A DNA stretch of 64,000 nt from NCBI RefSeq assembly GCF_000612505.1, contig NZ_CP004078.1, forward strand, positions 1,538,001 through 1,602,000. Direction: 5' to 3'. Below are positions 34,301 to 43,209 of the stretch, piece after piece (position 1 is the stretch's first letter; each line of letters begins with the position of its first letter). The stretch is from Paenibacillus sabinae T27 (GTDB taxonomy: Bacteria; Bacillota; Bacilli; Paenibacillales; Paenibacillaceae). The translations under genes were made by a program, and so were the position numbers. Below the pieces are notes generated by a model, which did not search any database, was not told the DNA's origin, and was given only the letters and a program-made list of their open reading frames with translations.

Positions 34301-35329
34301 ATGAAAGCGACGATCAAAGATGTGGCCCGGCTCTCCGGCGTATCCATAAGCACGGTATCGAGAGTAATGAACAATCCCGAATTGGTCGTTCCCAGGAAAC
34401 GCCAGAGGGTTCTGGAAGCCATCCGCGAGCTGCACTATTCGCCCAACGCGCTTGCGAGGGGACTTATACATAAGCGGACCGGGACTTTAGGAGTTTTGAT
34501 TCCGGATATCTCCAATCTTTTTTATCCCGCTGTACTTAGAGGCATGGAGGATGCGGCCCACCAGTCGGACTACAATCTGATTATTTGCAACACGGACGCA
34601 AGCGCCGGGCGGAGAAATTCCATCCTGAAGGTACTGTATGAGAAGCAGATTGACGGCGTCATTTGGACAAGCGAGCCGCTTCCCCGCGATAGTTATGAGA
34701 TGTTTGAGACGCTTGATTTTCCGGTGGTGCTGGCGGCTACCCATAGTCCGGAATTTGAAATTCCATCCGTCAAGGTCGACGATGAGCAGGCCGCCTACGA
34801 TGCGACGGTGTATCTGATTGGCAGGGGGCATACCCGAATCGGCATGATCAGCGGTCCTCCTAACGATCCCATCTCCGGCTATCCGCGGATTCAGGGATTT
34901 CTTCGGGCATTGAGGGATTATCAGATCGAATCTGACGAGGCGGTCTGCGTGGAATTCGGGAAATATCATTTTGAGGACAGCTACGAGGCGATGAAACGTC
35001 TGCATGGCAAATTTCCGGAAATGACGGCTGTATTTGCATCCAGCGACGAGCGGGCTTTGGCCGCCATATCGTACTTACATGAGAATCAGATCCGGGTCCC
35101 GGACGATATCTCGGTTATCGGCTTTGACGACACCCGGATGGCGGGAATGAGCTTTCCCCGGCTGACAACGGTAGCCCAGCCGCTGTATGAGATCGGTTTT
35201 TCGGCGGTGGACAAGCTTCTGAAAGTGATCAATGGGGAGCCAATCGAGGAACTGCGAACCTGTGTGCCTCACCAAATTATCGAACGAAATTCCGTGATCG
35301 ACTGTACGCAGCAGGCCGTTATCAAGTAG
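34301..35329 (+). CDS. LacI-family transcriptional regulator
   Basis: The protein has 342 residues. Helix-turn-helix TIKDVARLSGVSISTVSRVMNNPELVVPRKRQRVLEAI, hinge helix SPNALARGL, and sugar-binding core (GTLGVLIPDISNLFYP, VIGFDDTRMAGMSFPRLTTV) are complete. The ATG at 34301 follows AAAGGTG. Perfect palindromes lie upstream of this gene and of the adjacent ABC/sulfatase operon, so it most likely controls both. Confidence 0.92.
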   Translation: MKATIKDVARLSGVSISTVSRVMNNPELVVPRKRQRVLEAIRELHYSPNALARGLIHKRTGTLGVLIPDISNLFYPAVLRGMEDAAHQSDYNLIICNTDASAGRRNSILKVLYEKQIDGVIWTSEPLPRDSYEMFETLDFPVVLAATHSPEFEIPSVKVDDEQAAYDATVYLIGRGHTRIGMISGPPNDPISGYPRIQGFLRALRDYQIESDEAVCVEFGKYHFEDSYEAMKRLHGKFPEMTAVFASSDERALAAISYLHENQIRVPDDISVIGFDDTRMAGMSFPRLTTVAQPLYEIGFSAVDKLLKVINGEPIEELRTCVPHQIIERNSVIDCTQQAVIK

Positions 35330-35381
35330 ATGCGGCTGCTGTGTAGTAAAGAGACGGATACGGAGTAATCTATAGGCCAAG

Positions 35382-35395
35382 CTGAAAAGCTTTTC
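35382..35395. promoter_or_regulatory. LacI-type operator upstream of ABC/sulfatase operon
   Basis: CTGAAAAGCTTTTC is identical to the core of the palindrome at 34251 and lies 55 bases before the binding-protein gene. Confidence 0.72.
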
Positions 35396-35449
35396 TATTT
35401 TGTAATAATTGTAACCTATTCATTAAATTCCATAAGGAGGAGTTAAACA

Positions 35450-36799
35450 ATGAGAACAAAAGCAGGGAAATTAAGTGTGGCACTGATTCTGACCGGGGTA
35501 CTGCTCGCGGGCTGCGGCAATTCCGGCAACAACACTTCCGGCTCAGGCAGCGCAAGCGGAGAATCCAGCGCAGCGCCTTCCGCAGCGCCTTCGGCGGCAG
35601 CTTCCGCCGCACCGGCAGCGGGTGAAAAAGTGAAAATCGTCTTCAGCCAAGGCGCGGACCAGACCGACGGCACCAAGAAGCTGGTGGCGGCCTTCGAAGC
35701 GAAGCATCCGGACATCGACGTCGAGGTCCGCGAGTTCCCGAATGATTCCTCACAAATGCATGACCAGCTTCTGACGATTCTGAGCGGCCAATCCTCCGAG
35801 ATTGATGTGCTGAATCTGGATGTGACGTGGCCGGCCGAATTCGCCCAAGCCGGATTCCTGCTGCCGCTGGACCGCTATATCGAGCAGGACGGCATTAACA
35901 CGAGCGAATACTTGAAGGGCGGTATTGAAGCGGGCTATTACAACGGCCAGCAGTGGGCGTTCCCGCGATACAACAATGCGGGTCTGCTCTATTATCGCAC
36001 CGATCTGGTGAAGAAGGTTCCGACAACCTGGGACGAGCTTCTGAAGCAGGCGGAGCAGCTGAAGGGCCAGGGCGGAACCAAGTACGGATTTGTGACGCAA
36101 GGCAAGCAGTATGAAGGGCTGGCTGTCGGCTTTACCGAGCTGGTGAACGCTTATGGCGGCAAAATCATTGACGATCAGGGCAATGTTGTCGTTAACAGCC
36201 CTGAGGCTTTGAAGGGACTCAAGAAGCTGATCGATATCCAAACCTCGAAGGCGGTTCCTTCCAACCTGAATACTTTCACGGAAAAAGAAACCTTGACCGC
36301 GTTCATCGAAGGCGACGCCGTATTTGCCCGCCATTGGCCGGCCTTGTACGCGCAGGCCAATGATCCGAAGGTCTCCAAAATTGTTGGTAAAGTAGGCATT
36401 GCGCCGCTTCCTGCCGGTGATGCCCGTTCCGCAGCTGCGCTGGGCGGCTGGCTGGGTGCCATCAGCAAATATTCCGAGCATCCGAAGGAAGCGTGGGAGT
36501 TCCTGAAATTCCTGATCAGCGAGGAAGGGGAAAAAATCGTAGCCATCAACAATACACAAACGCCGACCTACCTGAAGCTGTTCGATGATCCGGAAGTGCA
36601 GAAGGCCAGCCCGCTCTTTGCCAATCACGATTTCGTGAACGGTCTTGGCAGCGCGGTTCCGCGGACCATTACGCCGCAATACGCAAAAATCTCGGGGCTG
36701 ATTCAAGTGGAAGTCTCCAAAGCCATCGCCGGTCAGCAGACTGCCGAGCAAGCTCTGACCAACTTAGAAACGCAAATCAAGGCTGTTGTTTCTCAATAA
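35450..36799 (+). CDS. CUT1 extracellular solute-binding lipoprotein
   Basis: The protein has 449 residues: lipobox LLAGC, a low-complexity Ser/Ala/Pro linker (SAAPSAAPSAAASAAPAAG), then a trehalose/maltose-type binding domain (KIVFSQGADQTDGTKKLVAAFEAKHP, DVLNLDVTWPAEFAQAG, WAFPRYNNAGLLYYRTDLV). The operon continues with two permeases and a sulfatase, so a sulfated sugar is the likely cargo. AAGGAGGAG precedes the ATG. Confidence 0.88.
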   Translation: MRTKAGKLSVALILTGVLLAGCGNSGNNTSGSGSASGESSAAPSAAPSAAASAAPAAGEKVKIVFSQGADQTDGTKKLVAAFEAKHPDIDVEVREFPNDSSQMHDQLLTILSGQSSEIDVLNLDVTWPAEFAQAGFLLPLDRYIEQDGINTSEYLKGGIEAGYYNGQQWAFPRYNNAGLLYYRTDLVKKVPTTWDELLKQAEQLKGQGGTKYGFVTQGKQYEGLAVGFTELVNAYGGKIIDDQGNVVVNSPEALKGLKKLIDIQTSKAVPSNLNTFTEKETLTAFIEGDAVFARHWPALYAQANDPKVSKIVGKVGIAPLPAGDARSAAALGGWLGAISKYSEHPKEAWEFLKFLISEEGEKIVAINNTQTPTYLKLFDDPEVQKASPLFANHDFVNGLGSAVPRTITPQYAKISGLIQVEVSKAIAGQQTAEQALTNLETQIKAVVSQ

Positions 36800-36827
36800 T
36801 CGATAAGCGGTACGCCAAGACAGGCGG

Positions 36828-36863
36828 GTGAAGAGCCGTATTTACGGCTCCTCACTCGTTTTT
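36828..36863 (+). terminator. Attenuating terminator between binding-protein and permease genes
   Basis: GTGAAGAGCCGTA pairs with TACGGCTCCTCAC (one mismatch) around TT, then TCGTTTTT. It would keep binding-protein mRNA more abundant than permease mRNA. Confidence 0.8.
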
Positions 36864-36899
36864 GGGCGTAGCGCAACAAGAGTAAGGAGGTGTCATACC

Positions 36900-38207
36900 A
36901 TGCCGCTTAAGAACAAAAGCAAATGGAGAGAAGGAAGAGCGGCATACGCCATGATTCTTCCCGCTGTGCTGATTATCGCTGCCGTTGCGCTTTGGCCGCT
37001 GCTCCGTTCTTTCTGGATCAGCATGTTCGATCTCCGGCTGAACGATCCAACCCGCAATGCCATCCACTATTCGTATTCGGTGAATATCGAGCAGTATGCC
37101 GATCGGTTTCCCGGCCTGCTCCGGGCAGTGAAGCGGGAAGCCGGAAATGCCGGGGGAGGTGCGCCGTCCGCACTGTCCGCCGTCCAGAGTAAATTGGAGG
37201 AAGTCAGCCAAGGGCTTGAAGAGGACCCGGCATTTCGCAAGAGGCTGGGCAAGGTGAACGAGCTGTTGGATGCATTTTCGCCGATTCCGCAGGAGCTGCG
37301 GTTCATCCCGGTGGACAATGCGAAGGCTGAGCGTTTGAAGGCGGAGCTTCAAGAGATTCGAAAGGAACTGGCGGGACTCAAGGCCGGCGGGTCTTTGGAC
37401 CGCCCGGATGAGGTCATCGGGCTAACCAGTGCCCTGCTGGATACGTTTCAGGCTCCCAATTTTGTCGGATTATCGCACTATAAAGAATTGATGTCGGGCG
37501 GGCGGCTGTGGGAGTCGCTGAGCAATACCCTCTTGTTTACCGTGTTTGCCGTAGCGCTGGAAATGCTGTTTGGCCTCCTGATTGCGCTGCTGCTGAATCG
37601 CTCCTTTAGGGGGCGGGGGCTGGTTCGTGCGGCGGTGCTCATTCCGTGGGCTACACCGACTGCCGTTTCGGCCATGATCTGGCATTATCTGTACGACGGG
37701 CAGAACGGCATTGTCGCGAAGCTGCTGTACGAAGCCGGGCTGATTTCGGATATGGGAACGCTGTTGTCTTCAGGCTCACGGGTGATGGGCTCGGTCATTA
37801 TGGCGGATGTGTGGAAGACGGCTCCTTTCGTAGCTTTATTGCTACTAGCCGGTCTTCAGAACATTCCTTCCTCCCTATATGAAGCTGCATGGGTAGATGG
37901 GGGCGGAAGATGGAAGCAGTTTGTGCATGTCACCGTGCCGCTGCTGAAGCCCGCTTTTTTCGTTGCGCTGATGTTCCGTACGCTGGATGCCTTCCGCGTG
38001 TTCGATCTGATCTACGTCCTTACCGGCGGTGGTCCCGCCAATTCAACGGAATCGGTCTCCATTTACGCGTACAAAACGATGTTCAGTGAACTGGATTTCG
38101 GCAAAGGCTCGGCGCTTTCCGTCATCGTCTTTGTCTGTGTGCTGCTGATCAGCATGGCGTATGTCAAATGGCTGGGGTCCGATGTTGTCGGCCGGCGCGC
38201 CGGGTAA
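36900..38207 (+). CDS. CUT1 ABC permease with large extracytoplasmic insert
   Basis: The protein has 435 residues, against about 300 for the family. Helix 1 (about 13-38) is followed by about 140 extra, mostly charged and helical residues up to NFVGLSHYKELM, where the normal MalF-type sequence resumes (EAA loop YEAAWVDGGGRWKQFVHV, then RVFDLIYVLTGGGP). The insert would face outward, near the binding protein. Start ATG at 36900 follows AAGGAGG. Confidence 0.88.
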   Translation: MPLKNKSKWREGRAAYAMILPAVLIIAAVALWPLLRSFWISMFDLRLNDPTRNAIHYSYSVNIEQYADRFPGLLRAVKREAGNAGGGAPSALSAVQSKLEEVSQGLEEDPAFRKRLGKVNELLDAFSPIPQELRFIPVDNAKAERLKAELQEIRKELAGLKAGGSLDRPDEVIGLTSALLDTFQAPNFVGLSHYKELMSGGRLWESLSNTLLFTVFAVALEMLFGLLIALLLNRSFRGRGLVRAAVLIPWATPTAVSAMIWHYLYDGQNGIVAKLLYEAGLISDMGTLLSSGSRVMGSVIMADVWKTAPFVALLLLAGLQNIPSSLYEAAWVDGGGRWKQFVHVTVPLLKPAFFVALMFRTLDAFRVFDLIYVLTGGGPANSTESVSIYAYKTMFSELDFGKGSALSVIVFVCVLLISMAYVKWLGSDVVGRRAG

Positions 38208-38218
38208 GGAGGAAGAGC

Positions 38219-39046
38219 ATGAGACAAAAGGCAGGACTGCTGTTTTATATCGCTATTATCGTGTTTATAGGGATTATCATTTTTCCGTTTCTGTGGGTGC
38301 TGCTTGCTTCATTAAAAGCCCCCCTGTATTTATATGGAGAGTACGCTTTCAGTATTAAGGTCCCGGCATATACGCTGGAGAACTACATTTCCGTCTTTAC
38401 GAATCATCCGTTCGGCAGATATCTGCTTAACAGCTTCGTGGTCGGCGTGCTGACGATGTTTGTTTCGATCAGTATTGCGGCCTTTGCGTCGTATGCGGTA
38501 GCAAGACTTCATTTTTTGGGAAAAACATTTTTTCTCGGGATTCTGCTCGCCGTATCCATGCTGCCGCAAATCGCCACATTGTCGCCGCTGTTTCTGTTTA
38601 TGCAATCCACAGGTTTGCGCAATACGTACGCGGGGCTGGTCATCCCCTACACCACCTACGCTCTGCCGATTGCGATCTGGTATATGACCACATTTTTCAA
38701 ACAGATTCCGACTGAGCTGGAGGAGGCGGCCAAGGTGGACGGCGCTTCTCTGCTGGGCATTTTTAGCCGGGTATTGCTGCCGCTCGTGTCGCCTGGGCTG
38801 TTCACGACGGCGATTATCGTGTTCGTGGACGCGTGGCATGAGTTCCTGTTCGCGCTGACGATCAATACGAAGCAGTCGATGATGACGGTGCCTGTCGGCA
38901 TTGCCATGTTCCAGGGGGAGTTTACGTTTCCGTGGGGAGAAATTTCGGCGGCGACCGTGACCGTGACGGTTCCGGTGGTGCTGCTCGTGCTGCTGTTTCA
39001 GCGCCGGATTATTGCGGGCCTGACGTCGGGAGCGGTGAAGCAATAA
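38219..39046 (+). CDS. CUT1 ABC permease (MalG type)
   Basis: The protein has 275 residues and six helices, with EAA loop LEEAAKVDGASLLGIFSRVLLPLVSPG and C-terminal RRIIAGLTSGAVKQ. ATG at 38219 follows AAGGAGGAAG, 11 bases past the previous stop. It pairs with the insert-bearing permease. Confidence 0.9.
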   Translation: MRQKAGLLFYIAIIVFIGIIIFPFLWVLLASLKAPLYLYGEYAFSIKVPAYTLENYISVFTNHPFGRYLLNSFVVGVLTMFVSISIAAFASYAVARLHFLGKTFFLGILLAVSMLPQIATLSPLFLFMQSTGLRNTYAGLVIPYTTYALPIAIWYMTTFFKQIPTELEEAAKVDGASLLGIFSRVLLPLVSPGLFTTAIIVFVDAWHEFLFALTINTKQSMMTVPVGIAMFQGEFTFPWGEISAATVTVTVPVVLLVLLFQRRIIAGLTSGAVKQ

Positions 39047-39104
39047 TGCGGTCCAATGACATAGGAAAATTACTCTGACCGAATACAAAAGGAGGATATG
39101 ATAA

Positions 39105-40445
39105 ATGAAGCGTAAAAATATTTTGCTGATGATCTCGCACGACACCGGCCGGTATTTAGGCTGCTATGGACAATCGGTTGAAACGCCGGCGATTGACGCT
39201 TTGGCAGAGGAAGGGGTGCGCTTCAGCAATTATTTCTGCCCGGCGCCGCAGTGCAGCCCGAGCCGGGGGAGCATCCTTACCGGCCTGTATCCGCAAAGTC
39301 ACGGCATGATCGGGCTAAGCCATCTCGGCTTCTCGATAGATCCGGAGGTTACAACACTGCCGATGAGCCTTAGCGAAGCCGGATACGAGACGGCGCTGAT
39401 CGGCTTCAGCCATGAAACGATCGGCGAGGCCGGAGGCGACCGCACTTCATCTACATATAAGCTGGGATATGAAACAGTCCTCCCGGTGCCGGGCGACCGG
39501 GCGGCTGACGTCGCAGAGCGGGTCGTCTCTTTCCTGGAGGACAAAGCGTCCGGGCAGCAGGAACGGCCGTTTTTTGCTTCGGTCGGTTTCTTTGAAACCC
39601 ACCGCGATTTCGACGAATACGCGCCGGTGGCCGATCCGGCGGAGAAAATCGTTCCGCCGCCGTATCTGCCGGATACGGAGCGGGTGCGGGAAGATTTTGC
39701 CCTGCTGCACGGCTCGGTGAAGACGCTCGATCATGGCATCGACCGCATCCTGTCCCGGCTGGACGCATTGGGGCTCGCGGAAGAGACGCTGGTGATCTAT
39801 ACGACCGATCACGGCATCGCCTTCCCCCGGGCCAAGGGCACCCTGATGGATGCGGGGCTGGAGACCGCGCTCATTATGCGGTGCCCGGGGACGCTGGGGG
39901 CAAGGCAGGTCAACGGCCATTTGCTCTGCAACATTGATCTGATGCCGACTCTGCTGGAGTTTGCGGGAGCGGCGCCACCGAAGGACATCGATGGATTCAG
40001 CTTTTACAGTCTGCTGGAGAATGCGGACGGGCCCTCGACACGCGACCATTTCTTCGCCGAACTGACGTGGCATGACGATTATCATCCGATGCGGGGCGTC
40101 CGCACGGACCGGTACAAATATATCCGCAATTTCGAGGACGGGCCTGCCGTGTATTTGCCGCTCGACATTCACCTCAGCCCTTCCGGCCATGAAGTGAGGG
40201 AGCAATACTACAAGCCGAATGTCCCTGAAGAGCTGTATGACCTTGCGAATGATCCGCTGGAGGAGCGGAACCTGGCCGGCGATCCGGCATATCAAGACAT
40301 TCTACTGGAGCTGCGGGGAAAGGTAGAGGATTGGATGATCTCGGGCGCCGACCGGCTGCTAAGCGGCAAAGTACCGGGAACCGCCGCCCCCGGTTGGCAG
40401 GAAGAGTATAAGAACGGCAGAGGGTATCGCTCCAATCGGGGATAG
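39105..40445 (+). CDS. Sulfatase, N-sulfoglucosamine sulfohydrolase-like
   Basis: The protein has 446 residues. The formylglycine signature is the Cys type, CSPSRGSILTG, with Cys50 to be oxidised by a maturase not seen here. Continuation YPQSHGMIGLSHLGFSI resembles the sulfamidase branch (human SGSH has a similar run). The metal-site start reads ISHDTGRYLGCYG, so one of the usual Asp pair is His. No signal peptide is seen, so it acts in the cytoplasm on imported substrate. It ends the LacI-controlled importer operon. Confidence 0.87.
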   Translation: MKRKNILLMISHDTGRYLGCYGQSVETPAIDALAEEGVRFSNYFCPAPQCSPSRGSILTGLYPQSHGMIGLSHLGFSIDPEVTTLPMSLSEAGYETALIGFSHETIGEAGGDRTSSTYKLGYETVLPVPGDRAADVAERVVSFLEDKASGQQERPFFASVGFFETHRDFDEYAPVADPAEKIVPPPYLPDTERVREDFALLHGSVKTLDHGIDRILSRLDALGLAEETLVIYTTDHGIAFPRAKGTLMDAGLETALIMRCPGTLGARQVNGHLLCNIDLMPTLLEFAGAAPPKDIDGFSFYSLLENADGPSTRDHFFAELTWHDDYHPMRGVRTDRYKYIRNFEDGPAVYLPLDIHLSPSGHEVREQYYKPNVPEELYDLANDPLEERNLAGDPAYQDILLELRGKVEDWMISGADRLLSGKVPGTAAPGWQEEYKNGRGYRSNRG

Positions 40446-40529
40446 AGGTTTAAAAGATAAAGCGGCTTTTTCATAGGCCTTTTGCGAATACATGTCAAGG
40501 CAAACCAGGCATAGCATGAATTCGGACTG

Positions 40530-40573
40530 GAAGCAGGTCATCACGCATTGTGCGTTAACACCTGCTTCTTTTT
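40530..40573. terminator. Bidirectional terminator between sulfatase and araC-type genes
   Basis: GAAGCAGGT pairs with ACCTGCTTC, with an inner imperfect stem, and is followed by TTTTT. The two convergent genes share it. Confidence 0.8.
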
Positions 40574-40574
40574 G

Positions 40575-41438
40575 TTAATTATCATAAACCATTTTTCTAT
40601 ATTGCGACGGAGAATAGTGCTTGTACTCTCTAAATTTACGAATAAAATAGCTGAAGTTTTCAAAACCCACCATCAAGGAAATCTCTAAAACTTTTAACTC
40701 GCTATTTTTTAGCAGTTTCGCTGCTTTTTCACACCGGTATTCATTAATATACGTAACTGGATTTTTCCCTACAGCTATTTGAAAGTATTTTGAGAAATAA
40801 TTTTTATTCATTCCTACAAGCGAAGCTAAGTCCTCAAGAAAAATTTTATCATTGTAATGTTCCTCAATATATAGGATCACTTTTTTGATTTTTTCTTGTT
40901 TGACTTTTGTATGAAGTCGATTTTCCAGGAAGAGTTTTCTTTCATATAAAAGATCGATGACTTGAAGGAGAATCACTTTAATACGCAAGGATGATAGCTT
41001 GTTTTCCCCCTTTTTTATGGCAATGATATTTCGTAACTTTCCTGATAACTCCTCTTTTGATTCCTTATCTAAATGTATGGCACAAGGAAATTGCAAGGCT
41101 CCCGAGGTAATCGGCTTGATAATCGATTGCTGGCATATGTCTGGATATTCAAAATTCAATAACTGGGGATGAAAAACAATAGCATGATGAATGGATGGAC
41201 CGCTTGAGGTAACTTGATGCAAGTCTCCAGAATTGATAAAAACAAATTCTCCTCTGGAAACATGAATGATTTCTGAATTGAGCGTCACCTCCATTTCTCC
41301 TTCTTCAACATAAATAAATTCTAATTCTTCATGCCAGTGATACCCTACATAATAATCGGTTTTACGTATCTTGCTGTATATATGCAACGGAAAAGACGGA
41401 GTGCCGTGAATAGAATTTTCTTTTAAAGATGATTTCAT
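40575..41438 (-). CDS. AraC-family transcriptional regulator
   Basis: The protein has 287 residues: an N-terminal cupin effector domain (YHWHEELEFIYVEEGEMEVTL, FVFINSGDLHQV) and two C-terminal helix-turn-helix motifs (LASLVGMNKNYFSKYFQIAVGKNPVTYINEYR, VGFENFSYFIRKFREYKHYSPSQYRK). The ATG at 41438 is chosen because AAGGAG lies nine bases upstream. It is divergent from a glucosidase/PTS operon and likely activates it. The gene is AT-rich compared with the genes on its left. Confidence 0.9.
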   Translation of the reverse strand: MKSSLKENSIHGTPSFPLHIYSKIRKTDYYVGYHWHEELEFIYVEEGEMEVTLNSEIIHVSRGEFVFINSGDLHQVTSSGPSIHHAIVFHPQLLNFEYPDICQQSIIKPITSGALQFPCAIHLDKESKEELSGKLRNIIAIKKGENKLSSLRIKVILLQVIDLLYERKLFLENRLHTKVKQEKIKKVILYIEEHYNDKIFLEDLASLVGMNKNYFSKYFQIAVGKNPVTYINEYRCEKAAKLLKNSELKVLEISLMVGFENFSYFIRKFREYKHYSPSQYRKMVYDN

Positions 41439-41555
41439 TCTTATTTTCTCCTTAAAAAGTGAGAATAGTGTTATAAATTTTGAAAATGTGCAAGAAAGAA
41501 CTGCTAACATTCATTATACTGAAGACGTTTCCAATTGACAAAAAGGAGAGCAAAA

Positions 41556-43193
41556 ATGAAAGAGATTCAAAAAAAATGGTGGCACAAAAGTGTGATTTAT
41601 CAAATATATCCCCGTAGCTTCTACGACAGTAATGGTGATGGGGTTGGCGATTTACAAGGCATCATTCAAAAGTTAGACTATGTAAAATTATTAGGCGCCG
41701 ACGTCATTTGGCTAAGTCCCGTTTATGATTCCCCCAACGTAGACAATGGCTACGATATTAGTGATTATTACTCCATCTCATCGGAATTTGGAACCATGGA
41801 AGATATGAATAAATTGTTATTAGAAAGCAGCAAGCGCGGCATTAAAATTATTATGGATCTTGTTGTCAACCATACCTCAGACCAGCATCCGTGGTTTATA
41901 GAAGCAAAAAAATCAAAAGACAATCCGTACAGAGATTATTATATCTGGCGCGATCCGGTTAACGGCAAAGAACCCAACGAACTGAAATCGAATTTCGGTG
42001 GCTCAGCGTGGCAATTTGATGAAACAACCAACCAATACTATTTGCATTTCTACAGCAAAGAACAGCCCGACTTGGACTGGGAAAACAAAAAAATGCGCAG
42101 CAGCATCTGGGATATGATGAACTTTTGGATTAACAAGGGAATCGGCGGCTTCCGTATGGATGTGATTGATTTGATCGGAAAAGATCCCGATAAACAAATA
42201 AAAGAAAACGGGCCTAGACTTCATGATTATTTGCAGGAAATGAATCAAAAAACGTTTGGAACCAAAGATTTGTTAACGGTTGGAGAAACGTGGGGCGCGA
42301 CAACTGAAGACGGGAAACTGTACTCTGACCCCAAACGCAAGGAATTGAGCATGATCTTTCAGTTTGAACATATTCAGCTAGATAAAATTCCGGGCAAACA
42401 AAGATGGGATTTGAAAAAGCTAGAGCTCAATGAACTAAAGCATGTGTTAAGCAAGTGGCAATATGCTTTAAACGAAGAGGGTTGGAACAGCTTATTTTGG
42501 AACAATCACGACCTGCCCCGCATTGTATCGAGATGGGGGAATGACCGTGAATATAGGGTGGAGTCTGCCAAAATGTTGGCCACTTTATTACATGGAATGA
42601 AAGGAACCCCCTATATCTACCAGGGAGAAGAAATCGGCATGACAAATGCTGCTTTTGAGTCCATAGAAGATTATATGGATATTGAAACTCAAAATATTTA
42701 TAAAGAACGAAAAGCAGCCGGTTTTAGCGAAGAAGACATCATGGAATCGCTCTATATGAAAGCAAGAGACAATGCCAGAACCCCAATGCAATGGTCGAAT
42801 GCAGCAAATGCAGGATTTTCTTCAGGAAAACCATGGATGAAGCTTAATCCCAATTATCCTTCTGTTAATGTAGAAAGCGCTTTATATGATTCGGATTCTG
42901 TTTTTTATCATTATCAAAAATTAATTAAGATTCGTAAACAAAACAACACACTTATTTATGGGACCTATCGTCTTCTTGATTCGGAACCCAATATTTATGC
43001 TTACGAACGGATACTCGAAAACAAAAAACTGATTATTGTATGCAATTTTTACGAACCGGAAGCCACTTTTTCTTACTCTCCCGAAAGTCATTCAGCCGTA
43101 AACATTTTAATTAGCAACTACAGCCACTCGAGCAGCGATTTAAAAAACGTTACATTGCGTCCGTATGAAGCCATTATATATGAAATCATCTGA
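41556..43193 (+). CDS. GH13 glucan/oligo-1,6-alpha-glucosidase (DexB-like)
   Basis: The protein has 545 residues. Catalytic residues are Asp202 (GGFRMDVIDLIGK), Glu244 (TVGETWGATTE) and Asp319 (WNNHDLPR). Val after the nucleophile fits alpha-1,6 preference. The sequence runs close to streptococcal DexB, unlike the alpha-1,4-type enzyme at 21085. It lies in one operon with a PTS transporter, so it may hydrolyse an imported phosphorylated or plain isomaltose-type sugar. AAAGGAGAG precedes the ATG. Composition is AT-rich. Confidence 0.88.
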   Translation: MKEIQKKWWHKSVIYQIYPRSFYDSNGDGVGDLQGIIQKLDYVKLLGADVIWLSPVYDSPNVDNGYDISDYYSISSEFGTMEDMNKLLLESSKRGIKIIMDLVVNHTSDQHPWFIEAKKSKDNPYRDYYIWRDPVNGKEPNELKSNFGGSAWQFDETTNQYYLHFYSKEQPDLDWENKKMRSSIWDMMNFWINKGIGGFRMDVIDLIGKDPDKQIKENGPRLHDYLQEMNQKTFGTKDLLTVGETWGATTEDGKLYSDPKRKELSMIFQFEHIQLDKIPGKQRWDLKKLELNELKHVLSKWQYALNEEGWNSLFWNNHDLPRIVSRWGNDREYRVESAKMLATLLHGMKGTPYIYQGEEIGMTNAAFESIEDYMDIETQNIYKERKAAGFSEEDIMESLYMKARDNARTPMQWSNAANAGFSSGKPWMKLNPNYPSVNVESALYDSDSVFYHYQKLIKIRKQNNTLIYGTYRLLDSEPNIYAYERILENKKLIIVCNFYEPEATFSYSPESHSAVNILISNYSHSSSDLKNVTLRPYEAIIYEII

Positions 43194-43209
43194 AAGAGGG
43201 ATCAGAATA

